Positions 33,836 through 42,638 of a stretch of DNA of 64,000 nucleotides are shown one piece after another (the first letter of the stretch is position 1; every line of letters begins with the position of its first letter). This DNA comes from an uncultured Oscillospiraceae bacterium (GTDB taxonomy: Bacteria > Bacillota > Clostridia > Oscillospirales > Oscillospiraceae), in NCBI GenBank assembly GCA_950075865.1, contig CATMVA010000013.1, positions 1 to 64,000 on the forward strand, written 5' to 3'. The notes under the pieces are model-generated. The model saw only the letters and a list, made by a program, of their open reading frames with translations, had not been told where the DNA came from and made no database searches. A program made the translations under genes and the position numbers.

Positions 33836-35087
33836 TCTTATCCCAGTAGGCCTTAGCGGCCTGTTCGTTCTTGTTGTCGCCGAAGACATAGTACTCGGCC
33901 CCCGACAGAATGTCAGGCAGGTACTGCTGTTTGACCCAATGACCGGGGAACATGTGGGGGTACAGATACCCCTGGTCCCTCTCCATTCCCGCCGTGTCGG
34001 CGTGGACGTTCTGGAGATGCCGGGGGTACTCCCCGGTCTTCCCCTCCTGCACGTCGGCCCTGGCCTTGCCGATGGCCTCCACCACCGAGTTGGACTTGGG
34101 GGCGGTGGCCAACAGGATAGCCGCCTGGGCCAGGGGAAGCTGGGCCTCGGGCAACCCCAGCTGGAGGGCATTGTCACAGCAGGCCTTCACGATGGACACC
34201 GCCTGTGGATAGGCCATTCCCACATCCTCGCTGGCCGAGCAGAGAAGCCGCCGGATGGCGGTGATCAGGTCCCCTGCCTCCAGCAGCCGGGCCAGATAGT
34301 GGAGGGCAGCGTCCGGGTCGCTGCCCCGGAGAGATTTCATCAGGGCCGAGGCGATGTCGTAGTGGTCGTCCCCCTCCCTGTCATAGCGCATGGCGGACTT
34401 CTGGGCGGCGGCCTGGGCGTCCGCCATCGTCACTGTCAAGGTCTTTCCCTTGCGGGGCGCTGCCGACATCAGCAGCTCCACGGCGTTCATGGCCTTCCGG
34501 CAGTCGCCGCCGCAGGCGGCGGAGAGATGCTCGGCCACTCCCTCCTCCAGCTTTGCTTTGGCCCCCAGCCGCTCCTCCATCTTGGAAAAGCCCCGCTCCA
34601 CGGCTGGAAGCAGGTCCTCGGGGGTCAGGGGCTTGAACTCGAAAATGCTGGATCGGGAGAGGACCGCATTGTATACATAGAAATAGGGGTTCTCGGTGGT
34701 GGAGGCAATGAGGGTCACATCCCCGCTCTCGATGACCTCCAGCAGGGACTGCTGCTGCTTTTTGTTGAAATACTGGATCTCGTCCAGGTAAAGCAGCACT
34801 CCGTCTGGAGCCAGAAGGGTCCCCACCTCGGCGATCACGTCCTTCACATCGGAGAGGGACGCGTTGGTGGCGTTGAGCCGGCGAAGCGTTCGGTTGGTCC
34901 GTTTGGCGATGATATTGGCCACGGTGGTCTTTCCGGTACCTGAGGGCCCGTAAAAAATCAGGTTGGGGATACTGCCCCCCTCGATGATCCGGCGAAGAAG
35001 GCTGCCCTCTCCCAGGATATGCTTTTGCCCCACCACCTCGTCCAAAGTCTCGGGCCGGATCTCGTCCGCTAGGGGCCGGTATGCCAT
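33819..35087 (-). CDS. rarA: Replication-associated recombination protein A (AAA+ ATPase)
   Basis: A 422-residue clamp-loader-like AAA+ ATPase (MgsA/RarA) acting at stalled forks. Walker A GPSGTGKTTVANI near residue 49, Walker B LLYLDEIQYF near 103, sensor STTENPYFYV near 133, and a C-terminal tetramerisation domain (GDLITAIRRLLCSASEDVGMA). ATG 35087 has AAGGAGGGACG upstream; the extension to 35111 is unneeded. Confidence 0.96.
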   Translation of the reverse strand: MAYRPLADEIRPETLDEVVGQKHILGEGSLLRRIIEGGSIPNLIFYGPSGTGKTTVANIIAKRTNRTLRRLNATNASLSDVKDVIAEVGTLLAPDGVLLYLDEIQYFNKKQQQSLLEVIESGDVTLIASTTENPYFYVYNAVLSRSSIFEFKPLTPEDLLPAVERGFSKMEERLGAKAKLEEGVAEHLSAACGGDCRKAMNAVELLMSAAPRKGKTLTVTMADAQAAAQKSAMRYDREGDDHYDIASALMKSLRGSDPDAALHYLARLLEAGDLITAIRRLLCSASEDVGMAYPQAVSIVKACCDNALQLGLPEAQLPLAQAAILLATAPKSNSVVEAIGKARADVQEGKTGEYPRHLQNVHADTAGMERDQGYLYPHMFPGHWVKQQYLPDILSGAEYYVFGDNKNEQAAKAYWDKIKGEG

Positions 35088-35186
35088 AGAGCGTCCCTCC
35101 TTACCATACATGATTTGATGGAAATCATTGTATCACGGAGCACAAGAATTGGCAAGTTGCCTCTTCCCTTTTCCGGACCTTTTCGG

Positions 35187-35192
35187 TATAAT
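35187..35192 (+). promoter_or_regulatory. -10 element of the amidohydrolase gene
   Basis: A perfect TATAAT 31 bp before the start codon. The -35 at the expected distance (TTCCCT, 35164-35169) is poor, so an activator or another -35 may contribute. Confidence 0.55.
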
Positions 35193-35222
35193 AGTGCCAT
35201 CTTCTCTTTAGGAGGTCCTGTT

Positions 35223-36368
35223 ATGCTGATCAAAAACGGTACAGTCTATGACTGTGTCCACCGCCAGCCCTATCCCGCCGACCTCCGGCTGGAGGGCGGA
35301 AAGATCAAGGAGATCCAGGCCGGTCTTACCCCCGAGCTGGGCGAGGAGGTCATTGACGCCTCCGGCCTGCGGGTCTACCCCGGCTTTGTCGACGCCCACA
35401 GCCATCTGGGCCTGGATAACTACGGCATGGGCTACGAGGGCCGGGATTACAACGAGATGAACGACATCGTCTCCTCCCAACTCCGGGGCATCGACGGCTT
35501 CAACCCCCAGGAGCTGGGGGTTGGCAAGGCTCTGGCCGGCGGCGTCACCACCGTGGGCACCGGTCCGGGCAGCGCCAATGTGCTGGGCGGCACCTTCATC
35601 GCCGTCAAGACACACGGCCACTGTGTGGACGATATGATCGTCAAGGATCCGGTGGCTATGAAATGCGCCTTTGGCGAAAACCCCAAGCGGTGCTACCAGA
35701 ACAAGAGCGACTCCTCCCGGATGACCACCGCCGCCAAGCTGCGGGAGATGCTCTTCGCCGCCCGGGACTACATGAGCCGCAAGGAGTCCGCCGGAGACGA
35801 CCTCTCCAAGCAGCCTAAGTACGACATGAAGATGGAGGCCCTGATCCCTGTCCTTCAGGGGGAGATCCCCCTGAAGGCCCACGCCCACCGGGCCGACGAC
35901 ATCTGCACCGCCATCCGCATCGCCAAGGAGTTCGGTGTCAAAATGACCCTTGAGCACTGCACCGAGGGCCACCTGATCCCCGATGTGGTAGCCGCCTCCG
36001 GCTTCCCCGCCGCGGTGGGCCCCACCCTGACGGGGGCCAGCAAGATCGAGCTGGTCAACAAGAGCTTCGAGCCCCCCAAGGTCCTCTCCGAGGCCGGAGT
36101 CCAAGTCAGCATCATCACGGACAACTCGGTGATCCCCCAGGAGTACCTGCCCCTGTGCGCCGGCCTGGCCGTCAAGGCAGGCATGGATCCCTTCGCCGCC
36201 CTCCAGGCCATCACCATCAATCCCGCCAAACACCTTGGCATTGAGGACCGGGTGGGTTCTCTGGAGATCGGCAAGGACGCCGATGTGGTCCTGACCAAGG
36301 GCGATCCCCTGGTCAGCGACTTCACCATTTCCGCTGTGATCGTCAACGGCCGGAAGGTCGTCGGGTGA
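35223..36368 (+). CDS. Metal-dependent amidohydrolase
   Basis: A 381-residue amidohydrolase of the imidazolonepropionase-like group. Metal ligands are visible as DAHSHLG near residue 58, KAHAHRADD near 220, the His in LEHCTEGH near 243, and Asp in IITDNS near 300. The C-terminal NPAKHLGIEDRVGSLEIGKDADVVL is the standard composite-domain ending. Start ATG 35223 follows AGGAGG. The substrate may be a cyclic amide or dipeptide but is not determinable. A membrane protein gene follows after 45 bp. Confidence 0.88.
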   Translation: MLIKNGTVYDCVHRQPYPADLRLEGGKIKEIQAGLTPELGEEVIDASGLRVYPGFVDAHSHLGLDNYGMGYEGRDYNEMNDIVSSQLRGIDGFNPQELGVGKALAGGVTTVGTGPGSANVLGGTFIAVKTHGHCVDDMIVKDPVAMKCAFGENPKRCYQNKSDSSRMTTAAKLREMLFAARDYMSRKESAGDDLSKQPKYDMKMEALIPVLQGEIPLKAHAHRADDICTAIRIAKEFGVKMTLEHCTEGHLIPDVVAASGFPAAVGPTLTGASKIELVNKSFEPPKVLSEAGVQVSIITDNSVIPQEYLPLCAGLAVKAGMDPFAALQAITINPAKHLGIEDRVGSLEIGKDADVVLTKGDPLVSDFTISAVIVNGRKVVG

Positions 36369-36413
36369 TCATAAACAAAAAAAGAGAAAAAGAGAAAAGA
36401 GGAGTATTTCGTC

Positions 36414-37235
36414 ATGAACACGCCCAAAAGTCCCATCACCACCCTGATCGTCATCGGAATTATTGCTGTTTTCGCCATCTACACGCTCATCAAGCGCCGG
36501 AAAAACCTGGCCGCCCTGGACACAGGTGAGGACATGGATGCGCTGAAGCAAGCCGTCGCCCAGGTCCTGCCGGGCGAGAGCGGCTACAAGGTGGTCTACG
36601 CCCACTGGCAGCGGAGCGAGAGTTACGGCCGGCGGACCACCACCTACTACTATTCTTACGGCATCGCCTTTGACGCCGAGCGGATGTTCATCATCCCCCT
36701 GAAATTTGAGAAGGACAAGATCCTGCCCCAGCAGCCCGCTCTCATCACCAGCGAGAACGTGGGGGTCCTGGAGGTCAACGAAACCAGGAAGCAGGACATT
36801 CTCTCCCAGGTCTCGGTGGTCCTCCGCAACAAAAACGGCGAATCCCCCGTCGAGTTCGACGTGGATGTCCGGAACCTGAAAAGCGACCGGTTCCATCACT
36901 TCAACATCCGGCAGCAGGAGGAGTGCGAGGCCTTCTCCCGGTTCATCGGCACCCTGGCCCAGACCGTCACCGCCGAGAACGGCGAGCTGCGGGAAAAGAT
37001 GGCTCACGATGCCATCGAAAGCGGCAAAAAGAGTAGCAGAACCCTGGGTATTCTCAGTATCGTCTTCTGCTGGCTCTTCATCGCCGGACTGATCCTCTCG
37101 GTCATCGGCCTGATGGCCGCCCCCAAGCCCAGGGAGACCGGCAAGCCGGTGCCCGGCTTCATTCTCTGCTGTGTGGGCCTTGCCCTCTCCCTCCTGATCG
37201 GCGGCGGTGGCTTTGTGCTCATGATCCTGTCCTGA
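36414..37235 (+). CDS. Three-TM membrane protein of unknown function
   Basis: A 273-residue protein: one N-terminal membrane helix (TLIVIGIIAVFAIYTLI, about 9-25), a central soluble domain of about 180 residues, and two C-terminal helices (GILSIVFCWLFIAGLILSVI and ILCCVGLALSLLIGGGGFVLMIL). The central domain contains an aromatic run (TTTYYYSYGIAFD) and a basic/acidic mix but no known motif. GAGGAG precedes ATG 36414. It is probably co-transcribed with the amidohydrolase and ends at a good terminator. Function unknown. Confidence 0.78.
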   Translation: MNTPKSPITTLIVIGIIAVFAIYTLIKRRKNLAALDTGEDMDALKQAVAQVLPGESGYKVVYAHWQRSESYGRRTTTYYYSYGIAFDAERMFIIPLKFEKDKILPQQPALITSENVGVLEVNETRKQDILSQVSVVLRNKNGESPVEFDVDVRNLKSDRFHHFNIRQQEECEAFSRFIGTLAQTVTAENGELREKMAHDAIESGKKSSRTLGILSIVFCWLFIAGLILSVIGLMAAPKPRETGKPVPGFILCCVGLALSLLIGGGGFVLMILS

Positions 37236-37246
37236 TTCCTGTACAC

Positions 37247-37287
37247 AGCACCCCCCGGCGGAGATTTTCGCCGGAGGGTGCTCTCTT
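37247..37287 (+). terminator. Intrinsic terminator after the membrane protein
   Basis: AGCACCCCCCGGCG and CGCCGGAGGGTGCT pair around a short loop and are followed by a CTCTTT tail; one or two bulged bases. Confidence 0.75.
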
Positions 37288-37301
37288 TACGGCCGATACA
37301 G

Positions 37302-37994
37302 TTACAGAAATTCTTTATATTCCTCCAGGGCCTCCAACCCCTTTTGGGTGACCCGGTACAGATAGGTCCTTCCGTCGGGGGAAAGCTCCCGGCGGAACCA
37401 GCCCAATACGTTGCGGCTCAATATGGAGGCAGCGTTGGGCGGCCCACCCGCCTTTCTGACCCCCCTGGCACCCATGGGCCCGTTCTCCCGCAGAAGCCGG
37501 GCGGTCAAAAGAGCCTGCTCCTTATAGGCGGTGTGGATCTTCTTCCGGGTGACCCCGCCGGTGTTGGCACTCCCGGTGCGGCTCTCATGCTCCCGGATCA
37601 CTGCCAGGCGGCGCTTTTTGTCCCGCCGGGGCTTGGCCTCCTCCTTCGGATGGACCGCCACGTCCACCTGCGGGAGCCCCTTTCCGGTAAAGCCCACATA
37701 GATGAGCCCCAGCTCCAGCCGGCGGCAGAGGGCTTCCATCTCCCGGATATGGGGGGCCATATACCCCCGCTTGGGCAGTGGGACGGCCACATAGACCCCG
37801 TCGGCGATCCGCTGGCGGTCCATGGCCTGGTAGATGAGCTCCAGGGTAAATCCCCTCTTCAGCTCCACCACGATCAGCTCCCCGTCCCGAAGTGCCGTGA
37901 TGTCGCAGTTTTTGACCTCCCCCTTGACCTCGTAGCCCAGAGACTCCAGATACCCCTTGACCGGGCCGTAAAGGTCCTTCTCCAAAAGTTCCAT
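37302..37994 (-). CDS. Predicted PD-(D/E)XK-type nuclease-like protein (DUF2161)
   Basis: A 230-residue protein. The N-terminal half has the restriction-endonuclease-like core: D31 in NCDITALR and E44-x-K46 in LIVVELKRG, preceded by a helix ending LESLGYEV. The C-terminal half is basic and ends in a winged-helix-like segment (VLGWFRRELSPDGRTYLYRVTQKG). Family members are annotated as putative phosphodiesterases with unproven activity. ATG 37994 follows GGGGGG; the frame is open to 38027. No methylase or toxin partner is nearby, so a defence role is not supported. Confidence 0.8.
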   Translation of the reverse strand: MELLEKDLYGPVKGYLESLGYEVKGEVKNCDITALRDGELIVVELKRGFTLELIYQAMDRQRIADGVYVAVPLPKRGYMAPHIREMEALCRRLELGLIYVGFTGKGLPQVDVAVHPKEEAKPRRDKKRRLAVIREHESRTGSANTGGVTRKKIHTAYKEQALLTARLLRENGPMGARGVRKAGGPPNAASILSRNVLGWFRRELSPDGRTYLYRVTQKGLEALEEYKEFL

Positions 37995-38135
37995 CTCTGA
38001 TCCCCCCGCAAAGGGGATCACCGGCAAGCCCGGTCCGTCATGTCTCTCCCCATGGCGCCCCCTTACTTTTTCATATAGCCTTTTTTCCTCTTTTATGATA
38101 AAATAGTTTCACCATAATTGCAAGGGGGAATCGCC

Positions 38136-38786
38136 ATGAGAAAGAAAGAACAGGCGGCCTGCATTGTAGAGGCCCTGAAAAAGGAATATCCCGAGGGGAT
38201 CTGCTCTCTTCAGTACCCCAAACCCCACGAGTTGCTCTTCTCGGTGCGGCTCTCCGCCCAGTGTACCGATGAGCGGGTCAACCAGGTGACCCCCGCCCTC
38301 TACGCCCGCTTCCCCACCCTGGAGGCCTTCGCCCAGGCCGACGTCCATGAGGTGGAGGAGCTCATCCACTCCTGCGGCTTCTTCCGGGCCAAGGCCCACG
38401 ACATCGTGGAGAGCGCCAAAATGCTCCTCACCGACTTCGGCGGCAAGGTTCCCGACACCATGGAGGACCTGCTGAAGCTTCCCGGCGTGGGCCGCAAGAC
38501 CGCCAACCTGATCCTGGGAGACATTTACCACACCCCCGGCGTGGTCATTGCCGACACCCACTGCATCCGCATTGCGGGCCGGCTGGGCCTCACCGACGGC
38601 ACCAAGGACCCGGGCAAGGTGGAGGAGCAGCTCCGGAAGATCCTGCCCCCCGAAGAGTCCAACGACTTCTGCCACCGCCTGGTCCTCCATGGCCGCGCCG
38701 TCTGCACGGCCAGAACGAACCCATACTGCGACAAGTGCTGCGTACGGGACTGGTGCGATACATACCAAAAGGCGCATAAAAAATAA
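38136..38786 (+). CDS. nth: Endonuclease III (DNA glycosylase/AP lyase)
   Basis: Base-excision repair enzyme of 216 residues for oxidised pyrimidines. The helix-hairpin-helix LPGVGRKTANLI (near 114-125) contains the catalytic Lys, and the catalytic Asp is in ADTHCIRI near 138. The [4Fe-4S] Cys cluster is at the C-terminus, but the first spacing is C-x7-C (CTARTNPYC) rather than the usual C-x6-C, and an extra Cys adjoins the third ligand. ATG 38136 follows AAGGGGG. A -10-like TAAAAT lies at 38099-38104. Confidence 0.95.
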   Translation: MRKKEQAACIVEALKKEYPEGICSLQYPKPHELLFSVRLSAQCTDERVNQVTPALYARFPTLEAFAQADVHEVEELIHSCGFFRAKAHDIVESAKMLLTDFGGKVPDTMEDLLKLPGVGRKTANLILGDIYHTPGVVIADTHCIRIAGRLGLTDGTKDPGKVEEQLRKILPPEESNDFCHRLVLHGRAVCTARTNPYCDKCCVRDWCDTYQKAHKK

Positions 38787-38787
38787 G

Positions 38788-38829
38788 CACAGCGGCGGAG
38801 GGATTCGACCCTCCGCCGCTGCTTGTTTT
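38788..38829. terminator. Terminator between nth and the anti-sigma-like gene
   Basis: AGCGGCGGAGGG, loop ATTCGA and CCCTCCGCCGCT form a perfect 12-bp stem between two convergent genes, followed by CTTGTTTT on the + strand. Confidence 0.88.
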
Positions 38830-38834
38830 CCCCG

Positions 38835-40106
38835 TTATTCCTTCCCTTTGGTATCCACTGACGGGAGCTCGTAGCGGACCGATTGCCCGCTCTCGGTCCC
38901 GGACTTCCCCTCGGGCACAGGCAGTTCCTCACTCTGCGGCTCAATGGCCTTCAGGTCCCCGTCAGAAGGAGCGGTCGCGCCCGGCTCTGTGGCAGCGTGT
39001 ACAGCGGGGTCCTCCCCCACCGCGCCGCTGTGGGGAGGCGCCTCCTGAACGCCGCCGGGGACAACGGGCATCGGCCCCTTGACCTGCTCGTCGGTCACCA
39101 CCGCATTTCCGGTCACCACCCGGACCAGAATGGCGTCCCCATCGGGGTCCAGCTGGGCCAGCTTGGCCAGTACCTCGTCGGGCAGCACCTCATCCGTGTC
39201 CAGCACGATCCGGTTCTGATCGTCATAGATACCCCAGCTGGCAGAGATCCCCTTCCCTTCCAGCAGACCAAGGATCTCCCGGTTCAACCGGTCCAAGTCG
39301 TTGCGGCTGTACTTGGCGCCGACAAAGCCCACAGGAGCGGTCCTGCCCCCTGCCGCCTCCAGCACCTCCAGCTCCAGGCTCTTGTCACCCGGGTCCTTGT
39401 CCGCCACCAGAAGCACCATCAGGGTGCCCCGGCTGGTGACATAAGCCCCGCCGTACCAGTCGGGAAGAGTATCGCCAAAGTGGTCCATCAAAAGCTGGTA
39501 AGCGTCGGCGCCGGGTTGGGAAGGCAACCCGGCCACTGGGTCATCCCCGCCGGGGACATAGGCCCCGCCGGGCAGCTCGTCCGCAAGCCCGGTGTTCACA
39601 AACAACTCCTTCCGGGAAAATTCCTTTAGGCTGGTCAGGTTGAAGGGTTCCTCTCCCTCCACATTTTTCTGCTCGTTCACGAACTTCCACCACTTGGCCC
39701 AGGTCATCTCATAGCCCATGTCTTGGTAGGCGTCGATGTCCGCCGTGGAGAAGCCCACCGCCTCCATGGCTTCGGTCAACTCCCCGGGGGTCATGGCCTG
39801 GTCCCGGTCCCCCATACTGCCCTCATCCGGTCCAGACCCGGTCACGGTACCGATGGCCTTTTCCGCCAACGTGCCGCTCCCCTCCACCGTCACATAGTCA
39901 TGGAGCTTGGGGGCGGGTCTCATGGCATTGTACGCCGGGTAGATACACAGCGCCAGCGCGGCGCAGGCGGCCACGGCGGCGAACCGTTTCCGGAAGACCG
40001 GCTTTCCCGGCACCGCCTGGGCCAGCTTGTCCGCCAGCTCGCCGCGGGCCTTTGGGCTGGGCGTCATTTGGCTTCTCATCGAGGCAAAAACAGGGTCATT
40101 CATCAA
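38835..40106 (-). CDS. Single-pass membrane protein, probable anti-sigma partner of the ECF sigma
   Basis: A 423-residue protein with a cytoplasmic N-terminus of about 38 residues, one membrane helix (FAAVAACAALALCIYPAY, about 42-59) and a large outside region ending in a Glu/Pro/Ser-rich low-complexity tail. The start overlaps the sigma gene by 11 bp, the standard arrangement of ECF sigma and anti-sigma pairs. The N-terminal part is short for a full ASD domain and shows no zinc HxxxCxxC motif, so the anti-sigma role rests on position and topology. It could be a substrate for the RseP protease encoded at 26.2 kb. Confidence 0.75.
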   Translation of the reverse strand: MMNDPVFASMRSQMTPSPKARGELADKLAQAVPGKPVFRKRFAAVAACAALALCIYPAYNAMRPAPKLHDYVTVEGSGTLAEKAIGTVTGSGPDEGSMGDRDQAMTPGELTEAMEAVGFSTADIDAYQDMGYEMTWAKWWKFVNEQKNVEGEEPFNLTSLKEFSRKELFVNTGLADELPGGAYVPGGDDPVAGLPSQPGADAYQLLMDHFGDTLPDWYGGAYVTSRGTLMVLLVADKDPGDKSLELEVLEAAGGRTAPVGFVGAKYSRNDLDRLNREILGLLEGKGISASWGIYDDQNRIVLDTDEVLPDEVLAKLAQLDPDGDAILVRVVTGNAVVTDEQVKGPMPVVPGGVQEAPPHSGAVGEDPAVHAATEPGATAPSDGDLKAIEPQSEELPVPEGKSGTESGQSVRYELPSVDTKGKE

Positions 40107-40599
40107 AATATTCTCCTTTCAACGTCTGTCGGAGCTTGTCCCGTCCCCGGCTCAGCCGCATCCGCACCGTACCCGGACGCAGGGAAAGGACCTGGGCGAT
40201 CTCCCCAGTGGACAGCTCCTCAAAGTAAAACAGGTAAACGGGGATACGGTATTCCTCATCCAGCTCCTGAAGCGCGTTCCAAACCTGGTTTTCCGACTGC
40301 TCCCGAAAGGGCTGGGCCACCGCCTCCCCCTCCTCCAGGGGGACCGTCTTTCTCCGCCAGGAGGAGGCGGTCACCCGCCGGCTCAGATTGAGGACCGTAC
40401 GCAGAAGCCACGCCTTCCGGTGCTCCTCTTCCCGAAAGATCTTGCCCGACTGAAAATAGGCCAGAAAGGTCTCCTGAAACACATCGTCGGCGTCGGCCGG
40501 TGATCCGGTCCTGGCCAGGGCCAGCCCATAGACCATATTCTGATAGGTTTGGATCACGGCTTCTATCCCACCGTCCGTACGCAACGGCTGGATCTCCAT
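40096..40599 (-). CDS. ECF-type RNA polymerase sigma factor
   Basis: A 167-residue sigma-70-family factor with region 2 (NMVYGLALARTGSPADADDVFQETF, residues about 22-46) and region 4 (LSTGEIAQVLSLRPGTVRMRLSRGRDKL, about 129-156); no region 1 or 3. ATG 40599 sits about 7 bp behind AAGGGGGG; a second ATG at 40605 abuts the SD and is less likely. A lysozyme gene lies 63 bp upstream on the same strand and the probable anti-sigma overlaps downstream, suggesting a cell-envelope regulon. Confidence 0.93.
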   Translation of the reverse strand: MEIQPLRTDGGIEAVIQTYQNMVYGLALARTGSPADADDVFQETFLAYFQSGKIFREEEHRKAWLLRTVLNLSRRVTASSWRRKTVPLEEGEAVAQPFREQSENQVWNALQELDEEYRIPVYLFYFEELSTGEIAQVLSLRPGTVRMRLSRGRDKLRQTLKGEYFDE

Positions 40600-40668
40600 A
40601 GACATCCCCCCTTCTGCCTGTTACTCAAAGTTATCTCCCGAAATGTCACCAAAAAGAAAAAATTTTTC

Positions 40669-41619
40669 TCAACTGACCCGCAGCACCTGGCCGGGGTAGA
40701 TCAGGTTCGGGTTTTGGATCTGGTTCCACTGGACCAGCTCTTCCACCGTCACCCCATAGGTCCGGGAGATCCCCCACAGCGTATCCCCAGCGCGGACGGT
40801 ATAAGTGCGCGGTCCTCCCTCTGGAATCTTCAGGGTTTCCCCGGCATAGATCAGGTTGGGATCCGGGATATCGTTAAGCCTGGCCAGCTCCTCCACCGTG
40901 GTTCCATAGCGGATGGAGAGGGCCCAAAGGGTATCCCCCCAGCGGATGGTATAGGTGAACCAAGGTCTCTCCCCGGCCAGCAGGACGTCCTCCTGGAACA
41001 GGTCCCGGTCCACATCCCCCTGAATGCCGGCCACCCTTCCCTTGTCGGTATACTGCCAGCCCGTCCATTCCTCCCACGCCGTCCCAGTCAGAGAGGGCTC
41101 CTCCACCTCCCACTGGGCCAGCCACAGAGGGTAAGCCGCCAGCGCCGGGTCCAGCCTCCCGGCCTCGTAGGCATCGGCGTAGAGCATGGGCTCCATCCCA
41201 GTCAGAGCCTTCAGTTCCTCCAGAAAGGCCCCCACCACGGCCGAGACCCGGGCATCCGACAAATCCTGATCCACCTCAAAGTCCAGCACCGGCCGGCAGT
41301 CGTACCCCGTTCCGGCGATGAGCGCGGCAAAGTGCCGGGCCTCGGCCCGGGCCTCCTCTGGGGTAGCCGCCTCCATATAGTGGTAAAACCCATAGTGGAG
41401 CCCCACCCCGGCCGCTCCCCGGCGGTTTTGCTCAAAGTTTGGATCCACGCCCCCAGAGCCAAATCCGGAGCGGATATACACTGCCTCCACCCCATCCTCC
41501 CGGACAGCCTCAAAATCGATCTCCCCCTGGTAAACGCTCACGTCGATCCCCTCCAGGGCCAGAGCCGAAGGGATCAGGCAAAACAAACACAGCAGCAAGG
41601 CACACAGTTTTTTTCTCAT
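40669..41619 (-). CDS. Secreted GH25 lysozyme with two LysM domains
   Basis: A 316-residue wall hydrolase. A signal peptide (MRKKLCALLLCLFCLIPSALA) precedes a glycoside-hydrolase-family-25 domain (about 23-210) with the start GIDVSVYQG (catalytic Asp) and DFEVD near residue 128 (Asp/Glu pair). Two LysM peptidoglycan-binding domains follow (YTIRWGDTLWALS near 222, YTVRAGDTLWGIS near 272). ATG 41619 has AAAGGAG upstream; the extension to 41712 is an artefact. Probably cleaves muramic-acid linkages in own or other cell walls. Confidence 0.94.
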   Translation of the reverse strand: MRKKLCALLLCLFCLIPSALALEGIDVSVYQGEIDFEAVREDGVEAVYIRSGFGSGGVDPNFEQNRRGAAGVGLHYGFYHYMEAATPEEARAEARHFAALIAGTGYDCRPVLDFEVDQDLSDARVSAVVGAFLEELKALTGMEPMLYADAYEAGRLDPALAAYPLWLAQWEVEEPSLTGTAWEEWTGWQYTDKGRVAGIQGDVDRDLFQEDVLLAGERPWFTYTIRWGDTLWALSIRYGTTVEELARLNDIPDPNLIYAGETLKIPEGGPRTYTVRAGDTLWGISRTYGVTVEELVQWNQIQNPNLIYPGQVLRVS

Positions 41620-41710
41620 GGGCGAAAACTCCTTTCCGGTACAGGATGCTTCAGCCCACCATTCTATGCGCCACCGGAGCAAAACGTCCGGCACTGTCCC
41701 CACAAAGCGC

Positions 41711-41751
41711 AAAGGGCCCCTGACGCATCCACGTCAGGGGCCCTCCTTTTT
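41711..41751. terminator. Terminator upstream of the lysozyme gene, serving the leftward Cof-type HAD gene
   Basis: AAAGGGCCCCTGACG, loop CATCCA and CGTCAGGGGCCC form a 12-bp stem. It lies directly after the HAD gene stop and before the lysozyme start; the better T-run is on the + strand. Confidence 0.75.
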
Positions 41752-41754
41752 GCG

Positions 41755-42579
41755 TTACGCCTCCAGGATGTACTTTCTCACCATCTGTCCGATCCCGCCC
41801 AGATGGTTGGCCGGTGCGACCGCCCCGGCCACGGCCTTGGCGTCATCTGAGCCGTTCTCCATGGCGAAGGACAGCCCGGCCCACCGGAGCATTTCCACAT
41901 CGTTGTTGCCGTCTCCGAAGGCCATGACCTCCTCCGGCAGGATCCCCAACTCTCCGCACAACTGTGCCAGCGCCGCCCCCTTGGTCACATCCGCGGCGGT
42001 GATCTCCATATTCTCGGCCGCGGCATGGGCGATCTGGGCAGGAAGAAGCTTCTGCACCTCCCGGATAACCGACTCCCGATGCTCAGGCGGCACATAGAAG
42101 ATATCGATCTTCTCCATGGGCCGGCCGGCCAAGGCCTCTTCCAGGCTGTCCACAAAGGCGGTGATCTTGTCATAGTAATCGGTAAACATCTCGCTCAGAA
42201 GGGTCTTCGGCATCAGGGGAAGGCAACTCTTCTCCATGTAGTTCTGCCCCTCACAGTAGATCTCGAAGGGCAGGTTCCAGCGCTTGAGCAGGGCGATCAA
42301 GGCCAGGCTCTTGTCGTTGGGAATGGTCCTGGTATAGAGCCAGCGGCGGCTCCCCGGCTCCAGCACGGCGGCACCGTTGGATGTGACCGCGTAGTCCACC
42401 CCTCCCAGCGGCTCTACCGCGCTGTCGATCAGACACCAGGTCCGGCCGGTGGCCGCTGCGATTTTGATGCCCCTTTCCCGGGCAGCCCGGAGCGCCGAAA
42501 TATTCTCCTCCGGGATGGTAACATGGTCGGCGTTCAGCAGCGTGCCATCCATATCAAAAGCGATCATCTTGATTGACAT
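41755..42579 (-). CDS. Cof-type HAD phosphatase
   Basis: A 274-residue HAD IIB (Cof) hydrolase acting on small phosphorylated metabolites. Motif I AFDMDGTLLN is at residues 8-17, motif II SNGAA near 87, motif III Lys near 195, and motif IV GDGNNDVEML near 225, with the large C2-type cap between. ATG 42579. Divergent substrate use in this family prevents a precise name. Confidence 0.91.
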   Translation of the reverse strand: MSIKMIAFDMDGTLLNADHVTIPEENISALRAARERGIKIAAATGRTWCLIDSAVEPLGGVDYAVTSNGAAVLEPGSRRWLYTRTIPNDKSLALIALLKRWNLPFEIYCEGQNYMEKSCLPLMPKTLLSEMFTDYYDKITAFVDSLEEALAGRPMEKIDIFYVPPEHRESVIREVQKLLPAQIAHAAAENMEITAADVTKGAALAQLCGELGILPEEVMAFGDGNNDVEMLRWAGLSFAMENGSDDAKAVAGAVAPANHLGGIGQMVRKYILEA

Positions 42580-42596
42580 GAGAAACCTCCTGACAG

Positions 42597-42623
42597 AAAA
42601 GGGGCGGCGGGAAGCCCCGCCGC
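42597..42623 (-). terminator. Terminator after upp
   Basis: On the minus strand GCGGCGGG, loop GCTT and CCCGCCGC are followed by CCCTTTT. Confidence 0.8.
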
Positions 42624-42638
42624 GTGCCTTTTAAATTC

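Noticed and set aside
37302-37994. DUF2161 nuclease-like protein as part of a defence system
   Set aside because: No methyltransferase, toxin, ATPase or second subunit is adjacent; neighbours are housekeeping genes.
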